Below are positions 41,455 through 50,957 of a stretch of 64,000 bases of DNA, piece by piece (the stretch's first letter is position 1; the number at the start of each line of letters is the position of its first letter). The stretch spans positions 511,953-575,952 of the forward strand of contig CABIZF010000002.1 of the NCBI GenBank assembly GCA_902363135.1. Direction: 5' to 3'. The DNA comes from Lachnospiraceae bacterium. Lineage in GTDB: Bacteria > Bacillota > Clostridia > Lachnospirales > Lachnospiraceae. The notes beneath the pieces are model-generated. The model was not told the origin of the DNA. It made no database searches and was given only the letters and a program-made list of their open reading frames with translations. Made by a program: the position numbers and the translations under genes.

Positions 41455-41748
41455 TCACCTTGTCGCTCCCTCTGCTCGTTTTTTCAGATATTCCCGCGCT
41501 GGTTCACTCGTCAAGGCAAGCCGGAGAAGCGCGGCAGCTTCCTCGTCGGTCATGTTCTTTGCTTCCGGCACAATGCTCTCAAAGACCGCGCCCCGGACGA
41601 TAAGACGGTGGCTGCGTGTTCTGCGTTCCTCTTTGGATAACTTCTGACGCAACATCTTTTCCCTGTTCTCAAACTGCCGGATTTTCTTCTTTCCGTCCTC
41701 AATCTCGGCAGTCAATTCCTCGCGGGTTTTCTCTCTCGGTTTCGTCAT
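41455..41748 (-). CDS. DUF3847-family protein of IME1, 97 aa
   Basis: Coiled-coil N-terminus (EELTAEIEDGKKKIRQFENR) then EERRTRSHRLIVRGAVFESI and a C-terminal acidic helix DEEAAALLRLALTSEPAREY: the DUF3847 pattern, shared with the IME2 protein at 61579. Directly beside the candidate oriT, it may be a MobC-like accessory. ATG 41748 follows AGGAGCGGCCAGCT; the upstream extension is ignored. Confidence 0.75.
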   Translation of the reverse strand: MTKPREKTREELTAEIEDGKKKIRQFENREKMLRQKLSKEERRTRSHRLIVRGAVFESIVPEAKNMTDEEAAALLRLALTSEPAREYLKKRAEGATR

Positions 41749-41831
41749 AGCTGGCCGCTCCTTTCTGCCTGTCGGCATAGAAAAAGGACAGTCGATTTTC
41801 TCGGCTGCCCTTTCGATATGAGATAGATTAT

Positions 41832-42650
41832 TCAGTTTGCGGCGGGGTCTTGTTCTGATACTTCTTCATCAGAAGTCTGGCTGTCAGGAAGCGGGTCATA
41901 TCCGTCTGGGTTTCCGTCAAGCTTCATACCTGTTTCGTCACTAAAAGAAGTTAAGTCCAAATTCCCGTTTTCTGTCAGCTTCTGGATAACTTCTGCCAAC
42001 TGATTTTTTATTGTTTCGCTATCATCTTTCATGCCGCCATTTTCCAGATATACCTTGCAATCGCCAATCTCAAAGGTCGCATAGTAAATAGCATTTTGCT
42101 CGCCTCGGCTGTTCGGGTCTGTTACAAAATATCCTGCGACTATGGTTATACCGTTGATTTCAGAGACTTTCTCCGTTCCAACAATTACAGTATCAAGCAA
42201 CTGCACATCTGATGTTGAAATGATTACTTTCACATTTCCGACTTGTCCCTCAAATCCAATCAGTTCTTGTGAACCGCCTGCGTCTATATCGCTATTTAGA
42301 AAAATTGCATTGGCTGTAACAGGTAAATCCGAAAATAAAGCTAAGGTTTCATCTTCTGTAAGTGGCTTTGTAGTTACATCTACATCTAAAGCCAAAGAAC
42401 CGCCAACATTATCAGACTTCACAAAAACAATTTTTTCCCCGTTATTCAATGTGGCTATATCGGTATGACTGCCAAATAATCCACTTTGAAACAATCCCAC
42501 ACCTAAGACGGTTACAGCTACAAAACAGGCTGCAATAGCTCCCCATTTAGCCCAAACTGGCTTTTTTGCTATCTTCTTGTAGCTGATAGCTTCATCAACA
42601 TACTTGCTGTCAAGCTCGCTCATGGCTTCGGAAAACTTCTTTGAGTTCAT
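41832..42650 (-). CDS. Anti-sigma-factor-like membrane protein, 272 aa
   Basis: A cytoplasmic segment (residues 1-50, MNSKKFSEAMSELDSKYVDE) precedes one membrane helix (WGAIAACFVAVTVLGVGLFQ, about 55-72) and an extracytoplasmic domain of 190 residues with an acidic end. The topology and 4-base overlap with the sigma factor gene indicate a cognate anti-sigma factor that holds the sigma factor at the membrane. No known sensor domain is recognised outside. AT-rich compared with the mob genes. Confidence 0.75.
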   Translation of the reverse strand: MNSKKFSEAMSELDSKYVDEAISYKKIAKKPVWAKWGAIAACFVAVTVLGVGLFQSGLFGSHTDIATLNNGEKIVFVKSDNVGGSLALDVDVTTKPLTEDETLALFSDLPVTANAIFLNSDIDAGGSQELIGFEGQVGNVKVIISTSDVQLLDTVIVGTEKVSEINGITIVAGYFVTDPNSRGEQNAIYYATFEIGDCKVYLENGGMKDDSETIKNQLAEVIQKLTENGNLDLTSFSDETGMKLDGNPDGYDPLPDSQTSDEEVSEQDPAAN

Positions 42651-43210
42651 ACGAATACCTCTCTTTCTGCTAAATAGCTTTTCATTTTTTGCCGGATACG
42701 GGTCAGCCGGACGGAGATATTTTTCTCCGAAAGCCCTACAAACTCGGCTATGTCTTTACAGCTATCGGAAAACCAATAGCGGCGCATGAAGATAACGCGG
42801 TTCTCGACGGTCAGCGTGTCCAGAAAACTTTCAATGATACGGGCTAACTCTCTGGCTTCAATCTCAGCTTCCACTGTGTTCGGGTCTGCTATACAGGCTT
42901 CGATTTCCTCCATAGCAATCGTGTAAGTGCTGTTTCGCTTGGCTGCTTCCTTTCTGTAATAGATTTTCAGTGAAATGTTCCGAACGATTTTACAGATATA
43001 GGTCAGAAGTGGGTGGGGGTTCGCCGGGGGGATTGCGTTCCATGCTCCTAAGTAAGCGTCGTTGACACATTCCTCCGCGTCCTGCCTGCTGTTAACAATG
43101 TTATACGATAACTTGTGGCAGACTTTACCGTATTTTATATCCAGCTCCCGTATGCCTTGCTCTGAACGCTCAAAAAACATTTCAATGATTTTCTCATCTT
43201 CTATCATCAC
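42647..43210 (-). CDS. ECF-type RNA polymerase sigma factor, 187 aa
   Basis: Region 2 (YGKVCHKLSYNIVNSRQDAE and ECVNDAYLGAWNAIPP) and region 4 (FMRRYWFSDSCKDIAEFVGL, then SVRLTRIRQKMKSYL) are clear. It would direct polymerase to its own promoter and possibly to IME1 functions or host genes. The downstream anti-sigma gene overlaps its stop. A sigma/anti-sigma pair as cargo gives the element its own stress- or signal-responsive switch. Confidence 0.88.
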   Translation of the reverse strand: MMIEDEKIIEMFFERSEQGIRELDIKYGKVCHKLSYNIVNSRQDAEECVNDAYLGAWNAIPPANPHPLLTYICKIVRNISLKIYYRKEAAKRNSTYTIAMEEIEACIADPNTVEAEIEARELARIIESFLDTLTVENRVIFMRRYWFSDSCKDIAEFVGLSEKNISVRLTRIRQKMKSYLAEREVFV

Positions 43211-43291
43211 ACCGCCTCCTTTCCGGCTTCACCTATATACTACGGTTTCAGCGGCGAATACTACATCTAATCCGAAACTTTTTCAAAAAAA

Positions 43292-43606
43292 TTATAGCAC
43301 ATCTTTTTGAATAGGGTGTGTCAAGTTGCCGGAATGTTTCTTTGCCGCTTTGCTGGCGGCGTTCCTCCGTTCCTCACTGTATGGGGCGGTCAGACGAAAA
43401 GAAAAGCGGCCTTTCTCAATATCAAACTCCATGCAGCCCGTTTCCGGGTCTGCGTCGGTCTGCTGGCAGATCGTCGGATAACGGCGGCTGTATGCAAGTA
43501 GCCGCTTTTTCAAATCGGTGTTGTGGGTGCGGATATGGATTAGCGGGTTTTTCTCGTCAAACCAAATATCGGTGGTCTTTTCCTGCTTCGTAAGCCCTGT
43601 TCTCAT
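43292..43606 (-). CDS. Small conserved element protein, 104 aa
   Basis: Starts MRTGLTKQEKTTDIWFDEKN and includes LIHIRTHNTDLKKRLLAYSR, CMEFDIEKGRFSFRLTAPYS and a basic end ERRNAASKAAKKHS. The same type of protein recurs in Firmicutes mobile elements, without a known function. ATG 43606 follows AAAGGAGAGTTT. In the gap to the recombinase (43607-43792) is a possible stem GAAAACGCTC/GAGCGTTTC (43701-43741). Confidence 0.55.
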   Translation of the reverse strand: MRTGLTKQEKTTDIWFDEKNPLIHIRTHNTDLKKRLLAYSRRYPTICQQTDADPETGCMEFDIEKGRFSFRLTAPYSEERRNAASKAAKKHSGNLTHPIQKDVL

Positions 43607-43792
43607 AAACTCTCCTTTCTGCGCCCCTGTTACGCAATAGAGGCATTTTCCGGGTGTTTTTCCCGGCTCTTGGCTTGGGAAAAATGAGGATTTTCCAATA
43701 GAAAACGCTCCGGCAATACATTCCTCGTCCAGAGCGTTTCTATCGTGAAATATGGGATTTTTCCGGCTCTTGACGCTCATACATAGATAAGC

Positions 43793-45520
<1,728 letters not shown>

Positions 45521-45572
45521 TCAATTCTCCTTTCTACGGGCGATTTCTTGTCCCCCTTTCACAGCATATAAC

Positions 45573-46997
45573 ATCATTGTGGGGCTTCGGCGGCGTCGTT
45601 TCATGCTCCGTAACCTTTGCAGCAGGGTTTTCAAAGGTCTGTCCCTCGGTAAAGTCCGGCACATCTAAAACAAGTTCGTTTTCGTCGTCGCTGTCCGGCT
45701 TCTTTTTGAGGGTAGCCCGGTAAAGCCGTTCAATGTTTTTCCACCCGGCAGCGATTACCGTCTTGCCCCTTGCCGTAAATTCATGGTCGGCGCAGGAGAA
45801 AACCGCCGTTACCGCTTCGTAAACGTGCGGCTCTGCGGTCGCCATAAGCAGACGCGCCCCGGTAAGGATAAGGATATTTCTTTCACTTTCCGGCAGCGTA
45901 GTAAGGTCAGTTTTTGCAATTTCCATAGTGGGGATAATGGCGTGGTGGTCTGATACTTTTTTGCTGTTCAGAACGCGGGAAATACTCTGTTCATAGGCTG
46001 CGCTCGCCATAAAGGGCAGCTTGCCGCAAAGCAGCGATACGATACTCGCCGCTGTGTCGCCCATGTCGTCGGTCAGATAGTTGCTGTCCGTTCTCGGATA
46101 AGTAAGCAGCTTCTTTTCATAAAGTGTCTGTGCAAGGTCAAAGGTCTGCTTTGCCGTGTACCCGTAGATACGGTTTGCTTCCCTTTGCAGAGAGGTAAGG
46201 TCAAAGAGCTTCGGCGGTATAGCGGTTTTATTTTCACGGGTCAAGGAAGTGCAGACAGCCGCCGACGCTTCGCAGGCCGCTTTCAGTTTGCCCGCTTCAT
46301 CAGCGGCGCAGATCTTCGCGCTTGCCGCTTCTGCGCCGGGGAGCATAAGGCGCACATGGTAATATTTTTCTTTCTTGAAGTTCATAATGGCAGCGTCCCG
46401 GTCTACAAGCATTTTTAGGGTTGGGGTCTGAACGCGCCCCACGTTCAAGGTTTTTCCATACAGGCAGGAGAAAAGGCGGGTCGCGTTAATGCCGATAAGC
46501 CAGTCAGCCTTTGCCCTGCATAGTGCGGAATGATAGAGAGCGTCATACCTGCGCCCGTCCTTCAGATTGTCAAAGCCGCTTTTGATGGCGTCCGTTTCCA
46601 TAGAGGAAATCCAAAGACGGGTAAAGGGCTTCTTGCAGCCCGCTTGATGATAGACAAAGCGGAAAATCAATTCTCCCTCGCGTCCTGCGTCGCAGGCGTT
46701 CACGACTTCCGAAACGTCGCTGCGCTGCATGAGGTCTTTTAAGATTTTGAATTGCTTTCCCTTGTCGGCAGCTACGGTGTACTGCCATTCCTGCGGCAGA
46801 ATGGGTAAGCTGTCATAGCTCCATTTCCTGTACTGTTCCCCATAGGCGGCAGCTTCCGCAAGTCCTACCAAATGCCCGATACACCAAGAGATAACATAAC
46901 CGTTCCCCTCGATATATCCGTCTTTCTTCTCCCTTACGCCAAGGGCGGCGGCAACCGCCGCCCCGACGCTGGGTTTCTCACAAATCACAAGTTTCAT
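45573..46997 (-). pseudogene. topB: Topoisomerase III, N-terminal part (split by IME1)
   Basis: The Toprim domain (KLVICEKPSVGAAVAAALGV) and catalytic region (LLTYPRTDSNYLTDDMGD with the active Tyr, plus RVQTPTLKMLVDRD) are intact for 475 codons up to PPKPHND. Read-through adds 12 element-encoded residues (VICCERGTRNRP) before a stop. The normal protein relaxes and decatenates DNA during conjugation. The missing 226 C-terminal residues are at 36196-36876; this truncated form would lack the zinc-finger tail and may be weak or inactive. Confidence 0.92.
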
Positions 46998-47692
46998 TCT
47001 TCCTCGTCCTCCTGTTCGGTGTCTGCGCTGTCAGCTTCTTCCGGCTCGTCCTCGTCGTATTCGTCAAAATCGAACTCGTCAAGGTCGGTGCTGCCTTTCA
47101 CGTTCTGTTTCGGTTTCATAAACTTAACGTAGTAGAGGGCTGCGCCGCCGCCAAGCAAGCCCACGACAAGGAAAATCAAAAGCCCGCCCATGCCGTTCTG
47201 GGGCTGCTCCTGCTCGGCGGGTTCCTCCGGCGTGGCTTCCTTGCCTGTGCAGCTATCCATGTTGACAGAGCAGGCGGGGCAGGCGGTGTTTACTTCGCCC
47301 GCCTTGCATTTCTCGGTACAGTTGCAGACAGCCGGGGGTTGTTCGGTCTGTTCCTCCCCGATAATCGCCATAAGGTCGCTTTCGTCTACTTGATTTAGGA
47401 AGTGGACGGAATTTTCCCCCTCGGCTGCCCGGTCAACGATAATGTAAAAATAGTTGCCACCTTTGCTTTTCACGACGATAAACTGCTTATCCTCGGCAGC
47501 GTCCCCGTCAATGTCGTCCACAAGGGTCATGTTGCCCTCCGGGGTCAAGGGCTGCGGCTCGGTTTCCACGATTACGCCGCTGTCGTCGGTTTCTTCCGTC
47601 GGGGTCTGTGCATAGGCGGTAACGGAAAAGCCGCCCACAAGGACAAGGGCGGCGCAAAGTACGGTAAGGCTTGCAAGGATTTTATTCTTCAT
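46994..47692 (-). CDS. DUF4366-family secreted/membrane ICE protein, 232 aa
   Basis: Signal peptide (ILASLTVLCAALVLVGGFSV), an extracytoplasmic domain with DDIDGDAAEDKQFIVVKSKG and YFYIIVDRAAEGENSVHFLN, a Cys-rich stretch (AVCNCTEKCKAGEVNTACPA), then a membrane helix (GLLIFLVVGLLGGGAALYYV) and an acidic tail. DUF4366 proteins accompany topB in Tn1549-like elements and probably belong to the mating channel. ATG 47692 has an AGGAGGACA site 9 bases away; 47698 is an alternative. Confidence 0.8.
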   Translation of the reverse strand: MKNKILASLTVLCAALVLVGGFSVTAYAQTPTEETDDSGVIVETEPQPLTPEGNMTLVDDIDGDAAEDKQFIVVKSKGGNYFYIIVDRAAEGENSVHFLNQVDESDLMAIIGEEQTEQPPAVCNCTEKCKAGEVNTACPACSVNMDSCTGKEATPEEPAEQEQPQNGMGGLLIFLVVGLLGGGAALYYVKFMKPKQNVKGSTDLDEFDFDEYDEDEPEEADSADTEQEDEEE

Positions 47693-47939
47693 CTGCATTG
47701 TCCTCCTGTTCCTCATAGTCTGCGGGCATAGGGGCAATGCCCGGAATACCTCCGCCCGCAAGCATAGCGGTAAGCTCCTGCGGGGTAAGGCGCATAGAGC
47801 GCACAAGCTGAACGATTTGCAGATTTTCCGCTTCGGTTTTCTGTGCTTCCAGTCCGCGCAGCCTGTTCTGATACTCCGTGATTTTCTCACGGGTCTTTTG
47901 GATTTCCTTGTCAATTCTTTCGATTTTACTCATTGCCAT
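47682..47939 (-). CDS. DUF4315-family ICE protein, 85 aa
   Basis: An N-terminal coiled coil (IERIDKEIQKTREKITEYQN) followed by ENLQIVQLVRSMRLTPQELT and a Gly/Pro-rich acidic end: the DUF4315 pattern. It has no known activity; its constant place between the CHAP peptidase and DUF4366 suggests a channel-assembly role. It overlaps DUF4366 slightly. Confidence 0.8.
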   Translation of the reverse strand: MAMSKIERIDKEIQKTREKITEYQNRLRGLEAQKTEAENLQIVQLVRSMRLTPQELTAMLAGGGIPGIAPMPADYEEQEDNADEE

Positions 47940-47973
47940 AAAATTTTTCTCCTTTCGATTTTCAAAAAATGTG

Positions 47974-50079
47974 TCAGTTCCAGTTCATCAGCCCGTACCC
48001 TTTGATACAGGCATAGTCAAGGGGATAGCTCTTAATCTTGCAGGCGTCGCCGGAATTGCCCTCCACGGTATAGACGCGGCTTTCGTCCCTGCCGATAACA
48101 AGTCCTACATGGTCTGCGCTGCCGTCTAAATCCCAGTCAAAAAAGATAGCGTCGCCGGGGGCAATGTTTTCATAGCCCCGCGCTCCCCATTGTCCGTGAG
48201 AAGTAAACCACGGAATACCCTGCGACTGGCAGGCGGCAAAGCGCGGCTCGGAAAGTCCCATTTGCCCGTAGCACCAGGACACGAAACAGGCGCACCATTC
48301 CACGCGGGAATTAAAGCCGTACCAGCTCCAATACGGATAGCCGCCCACATTTCCGACTTGCCGTTTTGCAAGGTCAACGATAGCGGTATTGCCGGGGCGC
48401 GTTCCGTTTACAAAGTCCACGCCGCTTAAATCTTCCGACGCGGAAGTGTCGGGAGAGCCGCCGCCAAAGATAAGGGGCTTGTTCCCGCTTGTCTGTAAGT
48501 ACACCCGGTACATTTCCAGTTGTTCCGGGGTCAGATTGTTTTCCGCAATGGTGGATAGTGGGGTATTCGTCAGCTTGACGTTCAAGATGTAATACTCATA
48601 AGGCACTTGTACCGTGTAGGTGTCCGTATGCTCGTTGCCGTCCTCATCTGTCCATGTGTCGGTGCGTTCTTCCTCCCGGTAGCGTATTTCCACTTCCTCG
48701 GTCAGCGTCAGCTTGTATTGTTGATTGAAAATCCGCTGTAATTCGCTCTGTACCTCGGCGCAGGTGTAGCTTTGGTATTTTGCGGTCAGATAAGACGCTA
48801 ATTCATGGGGATTGTGTCCGATATTTGCAAGGTCATAGCGGTACTCGTCATAGCCCGGATTGTCGCGCTCGATATTGTCAATCCTGCTTTGCAGCTCGTT
48901 TTCCAATCCTGCGTAGCTGTTTTCCACTTCCACAAGGTCGCTGTCCTCGGACGTATAGGACGTTCCAAGCACGCCGTTTAACGTGCCGGAAAACATTGCC
49001 CCACAAGAGGACAGCCCGGACATAACCATGATAAAGAGCAGTAGCACCCCGACAGCGATTGCCACACCCGCCGGGTGCCTTGCCACAAATGCTGCGGTCT
49101 GCTTCGTTTTCTCGGCGGCTTTGGCTGCCGCCTTGCGGGTGCGTTCTGCCGCGCCCTTGATACCCTTTGCGGTATTGCGGGCTTCCTTTGCATACTGCCG
49201 CTTGATTTTCTGCTTCTGCCAAAACCGGGAAATGGGGTTACTGGTTAGCTGCGGGTTCTCATGCAGGGTCTTGTGATACTGAAAGTCCATATTTGCCCGA
49301 AAAGCCGCTTTTTCTGCCTTTGCCGCTTCCCGGTAGGGTTTCAGCTTATGGTTGCGGTAGCCCTGCTTGATTTTCCGCGCCCCGTACTTCAATCCCCGTT
49401 CTGCGGCTTCCTCGCTCTTGTGTGCGCCCTCCACGCCGGAATTATCCTTTTCGACAGAATGGATTTTGTTATGTACCAAAATCCCGGCTTCCTGTGTGGG
49501 GCGGGATAGCGGGTTGTGCTTCTCCTTAAATCCGGGCGGCTTGTCCTTTTCCTCAAAGTGCAGGCGGGTCTTGCCTTTCCCGGTGGTTTCGTCAAAGGTG
49601 CGCTCTTTTACCAGTTTCTTTTCTTTGGGGATAGCTGCCTTTGCCTTATCCAAGCGGTCGGCGGCTTTATCGGATTTCTTGATATACTTTTCAAGCTCCG
49701 GGGCAGCGCGTTCCTCGTCGGTAAATTGCAGCCGGGAAGATTTCGTCCCGGCGGTAGCTTCTGCCTGTGCTTTTCGTACTGCCTTTTTACTGGCTTTTCG
49801 TGTATGGGCGGCGTCGATATGCTTCATGACGCGCTCCGTTTTGCCTGTGTCCGCTTTGGGGGCAGCTCCCGGCACATGGGGAAGCGGGCTTGTATCAGAT
49901 ACCGGGGGAAGCTGCATAGCGTCCTGTGCCGCCTGTTGTTCCGGGGTCTTTTGTAAATCCGCGTCCCGTATGCGGTTGCTGATACGTTCCGTGTCTCCCG
50001 TGGTCTGATTTTCTGCGATAGCCCCGTCGCGGGTCATTTTCTGCGTGATTTTATCGCGGGGCTTTAATGGGTCTTTCAA
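47974..50079 (-). CDS. CD1108-type ICE cell-wall hydrolase with C-terminal CHAP domain, 701 aa
   Basis: A long basic cytoplasmic region (1-340) precedes a membrane helix (VAIAVGVLLLFIMVMSGLSS, about 345-365). The outer part ends in a CHAP amidase/endopeptidase domain: VEWCACFVSWCYGQMGLSEP with the catalytic Cys and SADHVGLVIGRDESRVYTVE with the His. It opens peptidoglycan locally so the mating channel can pass, like Tn916 Orf14 and PrgK. It overlaps the methyltransferase gene by 4 bases. Confidence 0.87.
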   Translation of the reverse strand: MKDPLKPRDKITQKMTRDGAIAENQTTGDTERISNRIRDADLQKTPEQQAAQDAMQLPPVSDTSPLPHVPGAAPKADTGKTERVMKHIDAAHTRKASKKAVRKAQAEATAGTKSSRLQFTDEERAAPELEKYIKKSDKAADRLDKAKAAIPKEKKLVKERTFDETTGKGKTRLHFEEKDKPPGFKEKHNPLSRPTQEAGILVHNKIHSVEKDNSGVEGAHKSEEAAERGLKYGARKIKQGYRNHKLKPYREAAKAEKAAFRANMDFQYHKTLHENPQLTSNPISRFWQKQKIKRQYAKEARNTAKGIKGAAERTRKAAAKAAEKTKQTAAFVARHPAGVAIAVGVLLLFIMVMSGLSSCGAMFSGTLNGVLGTSYTSEDSDLVEVENSYAGLENELQSRIDNIERDNPGYDEYRYDLANIGHNPHELASYLTAKYQSYTCAEVQSELQRIFNQQYKLTLTEEVEIRYREEERTDTWTDEDGNEHTDTYTVQVPYEYYILNVKLTNTPLSTIAENNLTPEQLEMYRVYLQTSGNKPLIFGGGSPDTSASEDLSGVDFVNGTRPGNTAIVDLAKRQVGNVGGYPYWSWYGFNSRVEWCACFVSWCYGQMGLSEPRFAACQSQGIPWFTSHGQWGARGYENIAPGDAIFFDWDLDGSADHVGLVIGRDESRVYTVEGNSGDACKIKSYPLDYACIKGYGLMNWN

Positions 50080-50957
50080 GTGTTACCACCTCCAATCCGC
50101 GCCCCTGCAAGGGCGCAATACTCGGCGTTCAGTTCAATGCCGATATAGCGGCGGTCAAGGCTTTGCGCTGCAAGCCCGGTGGTGCCGCTTCCAAAGAACG
50201 GGTCTATCACAACGCCGCCTTTCGGACAGCCCGCAAGTATGCACGTTTCCGCGAGCTTCGGGGGATAGGCGGCAAAATGCCCGCCCTTGTACGGTACGGT
50301 ATTGATAAGCCAAACGTCCCGCTTGTTTCTTGTGGTCGGCATAAGGGCGTCGTCATAATAGCTGCCGCTGCGGGGCTGATTGATACCCTGTACCTTGCCC
50401 TGTCCTGGTACTTCCTCGGCGTATTTGTGTCCTGCGCTGCGCCCTTGCCTGTAGCGCGCAGCCGTTCCCGGCGCGATCGGCTCTGCAATGGCGGCAGCGT
50501 CATAGTAATATTTCTTTGATTTCGTCAGTAAAAAGATATGCTCATAGCAGCGGCTCGGTCGGTCGCGGCAGCTTTCCGGCATAGGGTTTTCTTTCAGCCA
50601 GATAATATCGCTGCGTAAATACCACCCGTCAGAGCGCAGGGCAAAGGCAAGAAGCCACGGAATACCGATTAAATCCTTTTGCTTGCAGCCCGCTTTCATG
50701 CCGCTGCCGCAGTATGTGTCTGCGATATTCAGCCAAAATGTCCCGTCGTCTTTGAGTACCCGGCGCAGCTCCCGGAACACTTCCACAAGCCGCCCGATAT
50801 ACTGCTCCGGCGTGTCCTCACGTCCAATCTGCGCGTCAAGCCCGTAGTCCCTTAGTCCATAGTAAGGCGGGCTTGTGACGCAGCAGTTCACGCTTTCGCT
50901 CGGAAGCTCCCGCAGGGCATAGAGGGCGTCGCGGTTGATGATTACGTCTGTTTTCAT
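50076..50957 (-). CDS. ICE DNA methyltransferase (beta class), 293 aa
   Basis: Motif IV TSPPYYGLRDYGLDAQIG and SAM motif DPFFGSGTTGLAA are clear, with LKDDGTFWLNIADTY and KQKDLIGIPWLLAFALRSDG between. It would modify ICE DNA to evade recipient restriction. The prophage enzyme at 5597-6487 is similar throughout. It overlaps VirB4 and the CHAP gene by 4 bases, so it is an integral part of the conjugation operon. Confidence 0.9.
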   Translation of the reverse strand: MKTDVIINRDALYALRELPSESVNCCVTSPPYYGLRDYGLDAQIGREDTPEQYIGRLVEVFRELRRVLKDDGTFWLNIADTYCGSGMKAGCKQKDLIGIPWLLAFALRSDGWYLRSDIIWLKENPMPESCRDRPSRCYEHIFLLTKSKKYYYDAAAIAEPIAPGTAARYRQGRSAGHKYAEEVPGQGKVQGINQPRSGSYYDDALMPTTRNKRDVWLINTVPYKGGHFAAYPPKLAETCILAGCPKGGVVIDPFFGSGTTGLAAQSLDRRYIGIELNAEYCALAGARIGGGNT

